64,000 nt of DNA from Aedoeadaptatus coxii (GCF_001553115.1 NZ_KQ960183.1:1-64000), one strand, 5' to 3'; counted from the first letter of the stretch, positions 21,218 to 30,400 are shown. The notes: generated from the sequence alone by a model not told the origin. Translations and numbers: made by a program.

Positions 21218-23050
21218 ATGCAAATTAAAGTATTAGGCTTAACCAATCCCCGGGAGGTTACGGTAGGGAGTCGGGATCATAATTTCCGCGTGGCGGAATT
21301 TATTATGATCGACGACCCGGTGCAGGGCACGATTTTAGGGGAAGTAGTGGAGTCCCAAACCTATAATCGCTTTATCCCTATGGATATCGGCGGCGATTTC
21401 GTCGACGACGACGTCCTCGCCTCTTTAAAGCAATTGGGCTACGACATTCACAACGAAACCATTTACATCGCCAAGGTTCGCTTTTTAAGGGAAACCAACG
21501 AGCCACCCCTTACGGGAAGCGACGGCAGGGCGCCGAAGTTTTCGGAAATTCGTGATATTCTCGTGCCCACGGAGCCGAAAGACGGCCTCGTTCTCGGAAG
21601 TATTCGCAACACCGAATACCTTTACGACGAAATGGAAGACCATCTGAAAAATCTCTACGATTTATATGAAGAGGGGGCGTCTCATCCTCAACAAGACGTG
21701 CCCTATGTATTGGATCTTCGCGCCATGCACCAATACCCCCACATCGGCATTTTCGGCGGCAGCGGCAGCGGGAAATCGTTCGGTATGCGGGTCATTTTGG
21801 AAGAGCTTATGGAGCAGAAAATCCCCGGCGTTATTTTAGATCCCCACTACGAAATGGATTTTACCGAGCCTGCCCAAGGGGGTAAGAGCTACGAAAAGGG
21901 CCATCGCCGTTTTCAAATCGGAAGCGATGTAGGCATTCGCTTCGAGGATATGTCCAGCGGCGATCTGAAAAATATTTTAGACGCAAAATCCGATCTTTCC
22001 GAGGCTATGAAGGGCACGGTGGATTTGTTATTCCAAAAGGGCAATAATTTCGAGGGCTTTCAGGGTCGCATCGAAGACTTAATCGCCGGCCACGAAATCG
22101 GCGGCATCGAAAAGATCCGTGAAATGACCATGGAGGCGGGGCCTAAACAAAAGGAATGGCAGCGCATTCAAAAAGTTTTCGAGCGCTACGGCCGCTCCAC
22201 GAATATTTCATCCCTCAAGGGCATTTTGTGGCGGGTCAACAGTTTGGAGCGCGACGGCCTCTTTTACGGCGATTCGACGCCGGTGGAGGAAACTATCTTC
22301 CAGGGAAAAATCGCCGTCATTCAAGGTTCGGTCAAGACCATTCAAATGTACGCCACCTACCTGATTCGCAATCTCTACAAAAAGCGCAGGGAGTATAAAG
22401 ACGATCAACTTCTGCGCCCGGGTAGCGGCGAATACTTCCCGCCCTTTTTCGTTATTACCGACGAAAGCCACACCTTTGCCCCCAAGGGCATTCCCTCCCC
22501 GTCCAAGTCCGTCATCCGTGAAATTGCACAGGAAGGTCGGAAGTACGGCGTGTTTTTAATCCTCGCCACTCAACGGCCCACTCTCTTAGACGATACGGTT
22601 ACTGCCCAGCTCAACTGCAAGATGATTTACAGAACCGTAAGGGCGCAGGACATCGACACCATTCGCGATGAAACGGATATTAGCAAAGAGGAATCGGCGC
22701 GGCTGCCTTATCTTCAAACGGGGGATGTGTTTATTTCGTCGTCTCATTTGGGACGCACCACCTTTGCCCGAATTCGCATGGCGCGCACCACCTCGCCTCA
22801 CACGGAAAATCCCTTCGACGAACTCTTAAAGAGCAGGGGAAAAGATCTGGAAAATCTCCTCATCGCCGTCGGCGAGTTTCTCCCCATATCCGCATCGGCC
22901 AATGTACTCGCCGTGCTCACGGAACTGGAGAAAAAAGGCTTCAGCTACACGCGGGAAAGTTTGCTTTCGGCCCTGGATGATCTCGTAGACGAGGGTAAGC
23001 TTCAAAAGACGGAAGATTTCTTAGGCAACAGCCGCTACGACAAAGCATAA
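21218..23050 (+). CDS. herA: HerA-like hexameric ATPase / DNA translocase
   Basis: 610 aa. A HAS-barrel-like N-terminal domain (DHNFRVAEFIMIDDPVQGTI) precedes a RecA-like ATPase with Walker A GGSGSGKS and Walker B FFVITDESHTF, plus the arginine-bearing AQEGRKYGVFLILATQRP motif characteristic of HerA/FtsK-type translocases. The C-terminal ~80 residues form a small winged-helix-like tail. With nurA one gene upstream it should form an end-processing complex. GGAGAGTG lies before the ATG. Confidence 0.88.
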   Translation: MQIKVLGLTNPREVTVGSRDHNFRVAEFIMIDDPVQGTILGEVVESQTYNRFIPMDIGGDFVDDDVLASLKQLGYDIHNETIYIAKVRFLRETNEPPLTGSDGRAPKFSEIRDILVPTEPKDGLVLGSIRNTEYLYDEMEDHLKNLYDLYEEGASHPQQDVPYVLDLRAMHQYPHIGIFGGSGSGKSFGMRVILEELMEQKIPGVILDPHYEMDFTEPAQGGKSYEKGHRRFQIGSDVGIRFEDMSSGDLKNILDAKSDLSEAMKGTVDLLFQKGNNFEGFQGRIEDLIAGHEIGGIEKIREMTMEAGPKQKEWQRIQKVFERYGRSTNISSLKGILWRVNSLERDGLFYGDSTPVEETIFQGKIAVIQGSVKTIQMYATYLIRNLYKKRREYKDDQLLRPGSGEYFPPFFVITDESHTFAPKGIPSPSKSVIREIAQEGRKYGVFLILATQRPTLLDDTVTAQLNCKMIYRTVRAQDIDTIRDETDISKEESARLPYLQTGDVFISSSHLGRTTFARIRMARTTSPHTENPFDELLKSRGKDLENLLIAVGEFLPISASANVLAVLTELEKKGFSYTRESLLSALDDLVDEGKLQKTEDFLGNSRYDKA

Positions 23051-23055
23051 AATAA

Positions 23056-23088
23056 AAAGCATTCGACGTTTTTTATAGAATGCTTTTT
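23056..23088 (+). terminator. Terminator after herA
   Basis: AAAGCATTC (23056-23064) pairs with GAATGCTTT (23078-23086), followed by T residues to 23088. It separates the nurA-herA operon from pnuC, whose start is only 11 bases away, so the pnuC promoter must lie within or before this hairpin, or pnuC depends on readthrough. Confidence 0.85.
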
Positions 23089-23098
23089 CGGAGTTATA

Positions 23099-23782
23099 AT
23101 GATACATTATTTTACAAAAGAAGAAAAATTACTTTGGATTTTATCCGCCCTGGCCATTATTTTTTCCTTTGCCCGGGGCGGAGGCGATTTTATTACCCTC
23201 GTCGCGTCTTTAATCGGCATAACCTCGATTTTATTCGACGCCAAGGGCAATCCCTTCGGCCAGATTTTAATGGTGATCTTCAGCTTGATATACGGCATTA
23301 TTTCTTACAGCTACGCCTATTACGGCGAGATGATCACCTATCTGGGCATGACCATGCCCATGGCGGTGTTGGCCTTTGTCGCCTGGATGCGCCATCCCTA
23401 CAAGGGGGATAAAAGTGAAGTGGAAGTGGCGACGATGACGAAGAGAGAATATAGGCAGATGACGGTATTGGCCGTAGGGGTGACTGTTTTCTTTTACTTT
23501 GTCCTCCGCTACTTCGACACGGCCAATCTTTACCCGAGTACCCTTTCGGTGACCACGAGTTTTGTCGCCGTCTACCTTACCTACAAGAGAAGCCATTATT
23601 TTTCCATTGCCTACGCCGCCAACGACGTGATCCTCATCGTGTTATGGGTTTTCGCCACATGGGACGATGTACGCTATGCATCGGTGGCGGTATGCTTCGT
23701 CGCCTTCCTCGCCAACGATCTCTACGCCTATTATTGCTGGCGGAGAATGGGCGAAAGGCAACGACGTGAATTATTAGAATAA
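23099..23782 (+). CDS. pnuC: PnuC-type nicotinamide riboside transporter
   Basis: 227 aa with seven hydrophobic segments. Family features include the N-terminal LVASLIGITSILFDAKGNPF block and the C-terminal YAANDVILIVLWVFATWDD block. PnuC proteins take up nicotinamide riboside by facilitated diffusion for NAD synthesis. Some PnuC relatives carry other vitamins, and substrate is not settled from sequence. The start ATG 23099 has GGAG at 23090-23093. No NAD-type or thiamine-type riboswitch fits in the short leader. Confidence 0.87.
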   Translation: MIHYFTKEEKLLWILSALAIIFSFARGGGDFITLVASLIGITSILFDAKGNPFGQILMVIFSLIYGIISYSYAYYGEMITYLGMTMPMAVLAFVAWMRHPYKGDKSEVEVATMTKREYRQMTVLAVGVTVFFYFVLRYFDTANLYPSTLSVTTSFVAVYLTYKRSHYFSIAYAANDVILIVLWVFATWDDVRYASVAVCFVAFLANDLYAYYCWRRMGERQRRELLE

Positions 23783-23790
23783 CAAGCAAT

Positions 23791-23822
23791 AAAAAAGCGC
23801 TCGGTGGCATCGAGCGCTTTTT
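23791..23822. terminator. Bidirectional terminator between pnuC and ldh
   Basis: A 12-bp perfect stem (23792-23803 with 23811-23822), with A residues on one side and T on the other, lies between the convergent genes and can serve both strands. Confidence 0.92.
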
Positions 23823-23856
23823 CTGTTAAAGAGAATTTTTGATGAGCTGCGGCTTC

Positions 23857-24822
23857 TTAGAAACCTAAGCGAGCCATACCTTCGTCTTGAACTTCCTTGA
23901 CGGCTTTGTAAGAAATTTGCATTTTTTCTTTTTCTTCGTCGGTCAAAGGAACTTCGATGATCTTTTGGATACCGCTACGGCTCAATACACAGGGTGTACC
24001 GAGGTAGATATCGTTGCATCCGTATTCGCCGTCCATGTAAGCACCGAGGGTGATGATGGAGTGGGAATCTTCGATAATGATGCGGCAGATCTTAGCGAGT
24101 ACTGTAGCGACGCCGTAATAGGTAGCACCCTTGGTGTCGATAATGCGATACGCTTTGTCGCGAACGTCGGTGTAGATTTTTTCCTTAGCTGCCTCTACAT
24201 CGTCGGTTCTTTCAGCTAACCATAAGTCGATGTGGCGGCCGCCGACGGATGCGTTGGACCAAACGGGGAAAGAAGTATCGCCGTGTTCGCCCATGATGTT
24301 GGCATAAACGTCGCGAGCATCGAGGTTTAAGTAACGAGCGATTTCGTCGCTGAAACGAGCGGAGTCCAAAGAGGTACCGGAAGAAATAACACGTTCTTTC
24401 GGGAAACCGGAAATCTTTAAGACGGCATAGGTTAAAATGTCGACCGGGTTTGCAGCTACGAGGAAGATACCGTTGAAGCCGGATTCCATAATTTGTTCGA
24501 CGACATCTTTAATGATGGCGAGGTTCTTGTGAACCAAGTCGAGACGGGTTTCGCCCGGTTTTTGGGGAGCGCCTGCGGTGATGACGATAATGTCGGCATC
24601 GGCGCAATCGGAATATTCTGCGGCGTAAATACGTTTTGCCGAGTTGTAGGTTAAAGCAGCGGTTAAGTCCATGGCGTCGCCACGTGCTTTGTTGCTGTTA
24701 ACGTCGATTATACCGAGTTCGCGGCCGAGACCTTTAAGGGTCATGGCGAAAGCGAAAGAAGAACCGACGGAACCGTCGCCGACGAGAATTACTTTCGCAT
24801 TTGGATTTTGAATCATAGTCAT
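23857..24822 (-). CDS. ldh: L-lactate dehydrogenase
   Basis: 321 aa. It reduces pyruvate to lactate with NADH. The Rossmann motif is ILVGDGSVGSSFAFAM with the NAD-selective aspartate in IIDVNSNKARGDAMDL. The substrate-binding and catalytic parts are present: TAGAPQKPGETRLDL, NPVDILTYAVLK, and the active-site histidine in GEHGDTSFPVWS, which distinguishes LDH from malate dehydrogenase together with the preceding sequence. ATG 24822 has AGGAGGTAG upstream. A -10 of TATAAT (minus strand, 24868-24873) lies 46 bp before the start, and the gene appears to be monocistronic. Confidence 0.95.
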   Translation of the reverse strand: MTMIQNPNAKVILVGDGSVGSSFAFAMTLKGLGRELGIIDVNSNKARGDAMDLTAALTYNSAKRIYAAEYSDCADADIIVITAGAPQKPGETRLDLVHKNLAIIKDVVEQIMESGFNGIFLVAANPVDILTYAVLKISGFPKERVISSGTSLDSARFSDEIARYLNLDARDVYANIMGEHGDTSFPVWSNASVGGRHIDLWLAERTDDVEAAKEKIYTDVRDKAYRIIDTKGATYYGVATVLAKICRIIIEDSHSIITLGAYMDGEYGCNDIYLGTPCVLSRSGIQKIIEVPLTDEEKEKMQISYKAVKEVQDEGMARLGF

Positions 24823-25421
24823 TTGAACTACCTCCTATTATTGGGTGTGTAAGTTTATTTCAAGACGATTATAGACCGAATTGACAGAAAATGAAAGCGA
24901 AAAAGCGAAAATTGTTCGTTTTCACAGCAAAATATAACGTCGACAAAATTACAAACGAAAAGATTGAAAGGATAATGTATTTTAACGGATTTAAAGATAA
25001 TATACATAGTACGGAAAAAGCGCGATCCAAAAGCATGTGATTTCCTTGCTGAAAACGAGTTCATAATGAAACAAAAGAAAAAATCTATCCACGCCGATGG
25101 AAAAAATAAATTTCTCCGAAAAAAAGAATTATTTTTAAAAGTCTGTGCCAAATGACGAACGGTTTTTTAAAATGCCGCGACCTCGCAAAAAAACTTTTTG
25201 AAATATTGTGTAATAGCGACAGATGAGGGTAAATGAAGAATGTAAGCTCGAATTGGAAAAAGATATCGAAAAATTTTTAACTTACACGCCGTAATAGTGT
25301 TTACAAGGCGAAACTCTTGTGCTAGTATAATCTATACACGAGAGGTGTAGTATGTAGTCGCGAAAATCAAAACCACATACGTTGAGATTCTAGTTAATGA
25401 GATCGATTGCAAGGAGGAAAC
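24823..25421. promoter_or_regulatory. AT-rich divergent regulatory region between ldh and the acyl-CoA dehydrogenase fusion gene
   Basis: This is the longest gene-free stretch of the window (599 bp). Toward ldh there is a minus-strand TATAAT (24868-24873) with a weak -35 (TTTCAT). Toward the dehydrogenase there is TATAAT at 25326-25331, with TTTACA at 25300-25305 but a long 20-bp spacer, so activation may be needed. An imperfect inverted repeat, TTACAC (from ~25282) and GTGTTTA, covers the upstream side of that promoter. The leader from ~25338 to 25421 is about 84 nt. The middle (24900-25200) is AT-rich with only an unconvincing minus-strand frame; I see no RNA gene or repeat there. Confidence 0.5.
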
Positions 25422-27350
25422 ATGTTATACAAAACCACCGAGGCGCATGAAGCATTAAGAAAAAAAGTTCGCGAGTTTGCGGAAACTGTCGTTGCGCCGG
25501 TCGCCTTTGAACTCGACCAAGAAAACAAATTCCCTGAAGACATTGTCGCGCAAATGGCCGATTTAGGTATTATGGGCCTTCCTTATTCTGAAGAATATGG
25601 TGGAAGCGGCGACGATGTCATTTCCTACGCCATTGCCGTTGAAGAATTATCCCGCGTAGACGGCGGTGTCGGCGTTATTTTATCCGCCCACACATCCTTA
25701 GGTACTTATCCTATCGATCACTACGGCACGGAAGAACAAAAACAAAAGTATTTAGTTCCCCTTGCAAAAGGTGAAAAACTCGGCGCCTTCGGCTTGACGG
25801 AAACCAACGCAGGTTCCGACGCCGGCGAAACCGAAACCACGGCCGTTTTGGAAGGCGATCACTACATTTTAAACGGTCAAAAGATTTTCATCACCAATGC
25901 ACCGGCAGCCGATACCTATGTCGTATTCGCCGTTACCACGCCGGACATCGGAACCCACGGTATCAGTGCTTTTATCGTAGAAAAAGATTTCGAAGGCTTC
26001 ACCTTCTCCGATCACTACGACAAATTGGGTATCCGTTCCTCCACGACGGCGGAACTTCACTTCAATAATGTTAAAGTTCCTAAAGAAAACTTGCTCGGCA
26101 AAGAAGGCAAGGGCTTTAACATCGCCATGTCCACATTGGACGGCGGCCGCATCGGTATCGCCGCACAAGCTTTAGGTATTGCACAAGGCGCCTATGAACA
26201 CGCCCTGGCTTATGCGAAAGAACGTGTTCAATTCGGCCAACCTCTTGCAGCCAACCAAGGTATTTCCTTTAAGCTCGCCGATATGTACACCAAAATCGAC
26301 GCAGCACGTCTTTTAATCTATCGCGCAGCTGAAATGAAACAAAACGGCGAACGCTACAGCTTGGAAGCTGCGGAAGCTAAAATGTTCGCTTCGGATATGG
26401 CCCTCGAAGTCGTCAACGACGCCCTTCAAATTTACGGCGGCAGCGGCTACATGAAAGGCATGGAAGTCGAACGCGCCTATAGAGATGCGAAGATCACCAC
26501 AATTTACGAAGGTACCAACGAAATTCAAAGAGTCGTCATTGCAGCCAACATCATCGGTAAAGCGGCAAGATCTTCCGGCGGCGGTAAAAAGAAATCGGCC
26601 AAGGGCCCCATTACCGGCGTTCGTAAGAGAGAAATTTTCGACAGCGACAATCAAGAAGAAAACGTTAAAAACCTTATTGCCGCCCTTCGAAAAGACGGTT
26701 ACGATTTCAGCGTCGGCATCGACCTTCAAACACCTATTCTCGATGCGGAACGCGTCGTTTCCATGGGTAAAGGCTTTGGCGGAAACTTGGAACTTGCAGA
26801 AGATTTGGCACGTGCTTTCGGCGCCGCCATCGGTTCTTCAAGACCGGTCGCCGAAACCGATAAGATTCTCCCCATTAATCGCTATGTCGGTATGTCCGGT
26901 CAAAAATTCCGCGGCAACCTTTACGTCGCAGCCGGTATTTCCGGGGCAGGCCAACACTTAAAGGGCATTAAAGATGCGGCTACTATCGTCGCTATTAACA
27001 ACGCGTCCAACGCCATGATCTTTAAAAACTGCGACTACGGTATCGTCGGCGATATCGAAGAAGTAGCGCCCCTTATTATCGAAGCCTTAGGCACCGAAGG
27101 AAAAGGCGAAGCACCTGAAATGGTGAAGATGAAACGTCAAAAACCGAGAAAGACCGCTCCGAAAGACGATATTTACGTCTGCCAAGGTTGCGGTTTCGAA
27201 TACAATCCTGAAAAGGGAGACGAAGAAAGCGAAATCGAAGAGGGAACACCTTTCGATAAATTACCGGAAGAATATATTTGCCCGAAATGCGGTGAAGAAA
27301 AAGATAACTTCATCAAGGTAAGTTTCCCGGAAGATCGTACTTTTAAATAG
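25422..27350 (+). CDS. Acyl-CoA dehydrogenase / ETF-alpha FAD domain / rubredoxin fusion
   Basis: 642 aa, three redox modules in one chain. Residues 1-380 are a short-chain acyl-CoA dehydrogenase with the catalytic base E363 in YEGTNEIQ. After a Gly/Lys-rich linker, residues ~430-560 match the FAD-binding second domain of ETF alpha (ILDAERVVSMGKG, SRPVAETD, VGMSGQKFRGNLYVAAGISG, and IVAINNASNAMIF). Residues ~583-642 are rubredoxin, with iron ligands C587/C590 and C620/C623. The ATG 25422 has AAGGAGG before it. No ETF beta is present. The flavodiiron gene follows after 21 bp, so electrons probably go from acyl-CoA or a flavin donor through rubredoxin to that oxygen reductase. This last step is inference. 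Confidence 0.93.
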   Translation: MLYKTTEAHEALRKKVREFAETVVAPVAFELDQENKFPEDIVAQMADLGIMGLPYSEEYGGSGDDVISYAIAVEELSRVDGGVGVILSAHTSLGTYPIDHYGTEEQKQKYLVPLAKGEKLGAFGLTETNAGSDAGETETTAVLEGDHYILNGQKIFITNAPAADTYVVFAVTTPDIGTHGISAFIVEKDFEGFTFSDHYDKLGIRSSTTAELHFNNVKVPKENLLGKEGKGFNIAMSTLDGGRIGIAAQALGIAQGAYEHALAYAKERVQFGQPLAANQGISFKLADMYTKIDAARLLIYRAAEMKQNGERYSLEAAEAKMFASDMALEVVNDALQIYGGSGYMKGMEVERAYRDAKITTIYEGTNEIQRVVIAANIIGKAARSSGGGKKKSAKGPITGVRKREIFDSDNQEENVKNLIAALRKDGYDFSVGIDLQTPILDAERVVSMGKGFGGNLELAEDLARAFGAAIGSSRPVAETDKILPINRYVGMSGQKFRGNLYVAAGISGAGQHLKGIKDAATIVAINNASNAMIFKNCDYGIVGDIEEVAPLIIEALGTEGKGEAPEMVKMKRQKPRKTAPKDDIYVCQGCGFEYNPEKGDEESEIEEGTPFDKLPEEYICPKCGEEKDNFIKVSFPEDRTFK

Positions 27351-27371
27351 AGAGGATCCAGGAGGTAAAGC

Positions 27372-28607
27372 ATGTATACCGTAAGAAAAGTAACAGACGA
27401 TTTATACTGGGTAGGCGCCAACGAACACCGCCTTCACCTATTTGAAAATATTCACCCCATTCCCAGAGGGGTCAGCTACAACTCCTATTTGTTGATGGAC
27501 GAAAAAACCGTCCTCTTCGACACAGTGGATTGGGCTGTTTGCAGAGAATTTATTAACAATGTTCAACACGTTTTAGACGGTCGCGATTTGGATTACATCG
27601 TCATCAACCACTTGGAACCCGACCATGCGGCAAGTCTCGATGAAATCTTAATGCGCTATCCCAATGCGAAAGTGATTTCCAACGAAAGAGCCTTCATGAT
27701 GATGCGCCAATTCGGATTCCACGTCGACGGCAAGGAAATCGAAGTAGCTGAAGGCGACGCCATGAGTTTCGGCAAGCACGAAATCACATGGGTAGCCGCT
27801 CCTATGGTTCACTGGCCCGAAGCCATGGTAAGTTTCGACACCACCAACGGCGTTTTATTCTCCGCCGATGCCTTCGGTACATTCGGTGCGTTGGACGGCA
27901 AACTTTTCGCCGACGAAGTCAACTTCGATCGCGATTGGCTCGACGACGCTCGCCGTTACCTGACCAACATCGTCGGCAAATACGGCCCCCACGTTCAAGA
28001 CCTTCTTAAAAAAGCGGGCACCATCGACATTAAAATGATCTGCCCCTTACACGGACCGGTCTGGAGAAAAGATCTGGGCTACTTTATCGAAAAATACGAC
28101 AAATGGTCTCGCTACGAACCGGAAGAAGACGGCGTACTCCTCGTTTACGCTTCCATGTACGGCAACACGGAATATGCCGCACAATGTTTGGCGACGAAAC
28201 TTTGCGAACGGGGCATGACCAATGTTCATATGTACGACGTGTCCAACACCCACGTCAGCTACCTCGTATCGGAAGCCTTCCGCTTAAGCCACATCGTCTT
28301 GGCGTCGGTAACTTACAACTTGGAAATTTACCCCGTTATGCATAATTTCTTAAACGAAATTCGCATGCTCAATCTCCAAAACCGCACCGTAGGCATTATC
28401 GAAAACGGCACATGGGCACCTCAAGCAGGTTCCAGAATGGAAGAATTCCTCGACGAAAAGATGAAACTTATGGACGTCCTCGGCGGCGAAGTGACCATCT
28501 CCTCTTCCCTCACCGATTCCGGCGACAAAGAATTAGATGCATTAGCTGATTCCATTATCGAATCTTTCCAAAAAATCGAAGAAGATAAAGAAATGGCACA
28601 AGCATAA
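27372..28607 (+). CDS. Flavodiiron protein (rubredoxin:oxygen oxidoreductase type)
   Basis: 411 aa, class A flavodiiron protein. It reduces O2 to water, or NO to N2O, in anaerobes. The beta-lactamase-like domain has all diiron ligands: H80, E82, D84 (with H85) in HLEPDH, H147, D166, and H227. The C-terminal flavodoxin domain starts near residue 254 (LLVYASMYGNTEYAAQ) and binds FMN. Rubredoxin is the usual donor, and a rubredoxin domain is fused to the protein encoded 21 bp upstream. AGGAGGTAAAG precedes the ATG. A terminator follows directly, making a two-gene operon. Confidence 0.95.
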   Translation: MYTVRKVTDDLYWVGANEHRLHLFENIHPIPRGVSYNSYLLMDEKTVLFDTVDWAVCREFINNVQHVLDGRDLDYIVINHLEPDHAASLDEILMRYPNAKVISNERAFMMMRQFGFHVDGKEIEVAEGDAMSFGKHEITWVAAPMVHWPEAMVSFDTTNGVLFSADAFGTFGALDGKLFADEVNFDRDWLDDARRYLTNIVGKYGPHVQDLLKKAGTIDIKMICPLHGPVWRKDLGYFIEKYDKWSRYEPEEDGVLLVYASMYGNTEYAAQCLATKLCERGMTNVHMYDVSNTHVSYLVSEAFRLSHIVLASVTYNLEIYPVMHNFLNEIRMLNLQNRTVGIIENGTWAPQAGSRMEEFLDEKMKLMDVLGGEVTISSSLTDSGDKELDALADSIIESFQKIEEDKEMAQA

Positions 28608-28616
28608 ACGAATAAA

Positions 28617-28649
28617 GACTCGGTCTGCAAAAGCGGGCCGAGTTTTTTT
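28617..28649 (+). terminator. Terminator after the flavodiiron gene
   Basis: ACTCGG (28618-28623) pairs with CCGAGT (28638-28643), with extra pairing inside, followed by a run of T (28643-28649). Confidence 0.9.
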
Positions 28650-28724
28650 ATTGGGAAAGTTTCTGCCGAAAAAATAGACTCTTTCAAAATCCCTTTCCGT
28701 CGCTTCTTAGATTAAAAATAATTA

Positions 28725-28733
28725 TGTTATAAT
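28725..28733 (+). promoter_or_regulatory. Extended -10 promoter for the pyrophosphatase gene
   Basis: TGTTATAAT combines the extended TG with a consensus -10 (TATAAT 28728-28733). The -35 is poor. The start codon is 21 bp downstream of the -10, with GGAGGGG between. Confidence 0.7.
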
Positions 28734-28753
28734 AGCTAAGATTTGGAGGGGTT

Positions 28754-30385
28754 ATGAAAAATAAAATTTACATTACCGGACACAAAAATCCGGACACAGA
28801 CAGTATTTGCTCGGCCATCGCCCTTGCCGATTTAAAAAATAAAATGGGCTTTCATGCAGAACCTATTCGCCTCGGGAATTTAAGCCGGGAGACGGAATTT
28901 GTACTGGATTTTTTTGACGCGGAAAAGCCGCGACTCAAGACATCCATTAAGCCGCAAATTCGAGATCTGGAAATAGACGGCGCGTACTGCGTGAACCCCG
29001 ATCTTTCCATGGCAGGCGCCATGGAGATTATGCAGAAAAACAATATTACCTCCCTTCCCGTAGTAAACGGCGAGGAAAATTTAATCGGCATCGTGAGCCT
29101 TTCCAATATTGCCGCGTCCTACATGGAAATTTGGGACGACACGATTATGGGGAGGTCGAACACGAGCCTGGAAAACATTAAAGACGTTTTAAAGGGCCAT
29201 TGGATTCATTTGCCGGAAAAGCCCCGTCCTCTTTCGGGGAAAATGGCTATAAAGGCTATTAAAAACCAAAACCTTATCGACGAAGGCGACGTGGTTATCG
29301 TCGGAGACGACGTAGACGATCAGGAAGCTACCATTCTGAAAAACGTCGCCGTGTTGATCCTTACGATTTCCACACAATTGGACGAGCGATTGTTAAAGCT
29401 CGCCAAAGAACATAATGTTACGGTTATTTCCACGGGTCTTTCCACTTTTATGGTGGCGCGGATTTTACCTCAAGCCGTGCCCGTAGGTTACGTAATGACG
29501 AAGGAAAATCTGGTGGTCTTCCACAAAGACGATTTAATCGACGAAGTACGGGAGAAAATGACGGAATCCCGCTTCCGCTCCTATCCCGTGTTGGACGACG
29601 AAAACCGCGTCGTCGGCAGTATTTCCAGATACCATCTCATTACGGATGTGAAGAAAAAGATCATTCTCGTCGATCACAACGAACGGAACCAATCCATCGA
29701 CGACTTGGATTGGGCGGAAATCGTGCAAATCGTAGACCATCACCGGGTCGCCAATGTGGCTACGTCGTCGCCGATTTATTTCCGAAATGAGCCCCTGGGC
29801 TCCACGGCGACGATTATTTCCAAAATGTTTTTCGAAAACGGCATCACCCCTTCCAGGAAAGTGGCAGGGCTTTTATGTGCCGCCATTATTTCCGACACCC
29901 TTCTTTTCCGCTCGCCCACATCTACGGCGACGGATCGCTACATTTTAAATAAAATGAGCAAAATTGCCGGTATCGACGTGGAGGATTTCGCCATGAAAAT
30001 GTTTAAAGCGGGCACGAGCCTCGAGGGGAAAAAGCCGGAAGAACTTTTAAATACGGATGTGAAAAACTTTACCTTTGAGGGCAACACCGTGCGCATTTGC
30101 CAGATCTTCACCATGGATTTGGAAAGTACGGAATCGGTGGAAGGCCCGTTAAAAGCGGCCATGGAGGACTATCTTCAAAAAGAATCCATCTCCTCTTTTA
30201 TCCTCATGATCACCGATATTTTCAGGGAGCTTTCCGAAGTCATCGTCGTGGGAAGTTTTAAAGAGCCCTTGGCTCGCCAATTCGGCGCGAAAATCAAGGG
30301 GGATCAATTTATGGCGGAAGGTCTCCTTTCCCGTAAAAAACAATTAGTGCCTAAAGTGGGGGCAGCTGTAAGCGAAAGCCGATAA
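28754..30385 (+). CDS. ppaC: Manganese-dependent family II inorganic pyrophosphatase with CBS and DRTGG domains
   Basis: 543 aa. It hydrolyses pyrophosphate to phosphate. The DHH half has the metal motifs GHKNPDTDSICSA, and after the insert, LVDHNERNQ and VDHHR. A regulatory insert lies between: a first CBS domain (LSMAGAMEIMQKNNITSLPV), a DRTGG domain (residues ~140-240), and a second CBS (DLIDEVREKMTESRFRSYPV). The DHHA2 half closes the protein. CBS-containing pyrophosphatases are inhibited by AMP/ADP and activated by ATP or diadenosine polyphosphates, so activity should follow cell energy status. The TetR-type gene follows at 30401. Confidence 0.93.
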   Translation: MKNKIYITGHKNPDTDSICSAIALADLKNKMGFHAEPIRLGNLSRETEFVLDFFDAEKPRLKTSIKPQIRDLEIDGAYCVNPDLSMAGAMEIMQKNNITSLPVVNGEENLIGIVSLSNIAASYMEIWDDTIMGRSNTSLENIKDVLKGHWIHLPEKPRPLSGKMAIKAIKNQNLIDEGDVVIVGDDVDDQEATILKNVAVLILTISTQLDERLLKLAKEHNVTVISTGLSTFMVARILPQAVPVGYVMTKENLVVFHKDDLIDEVREKMTESRFRSYPVLDDENRVVGSISRYHLITDVKKKIILVDHNERNQSIDDLDWAEIVQIVDHHRVANVATSSPIYFRNEPLGSTATIISKMFFENGITPSRKVAGLLCAAIISDTLLFRSPTSTATDRYILNKMSKIAGIDVEDFAMKMFKAGTSLEGKKPEELLNTDVKNFTFEGNTVRICQIFTMDLESTESVEGPLKAAMEDYLQKESISSFILMITDIFRELSEVIVVGSFKEPLARQFGAKIKGDQFMAEGLLSRKKQLVPKVGAAVSESR

Positions 30386-30400
30386 AGAGGAGGTGAGCGG

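Noticed and set aside
24900-24935. Possible Rex site in TTGTTCGTTTTCACAG
   Set aside because: The half-site spacing is 4 rather than 6 bp and the left half does not match the TTGTGA consensus.
24855-25151. Minus-strand 98-aa frame between ldh and the dehydrogenase gene
   Set aside because: It has no ribosome site, is Phe/Ser-rich as AT-rich noncoding DNA usually is, and overlaps the ldh promoter.
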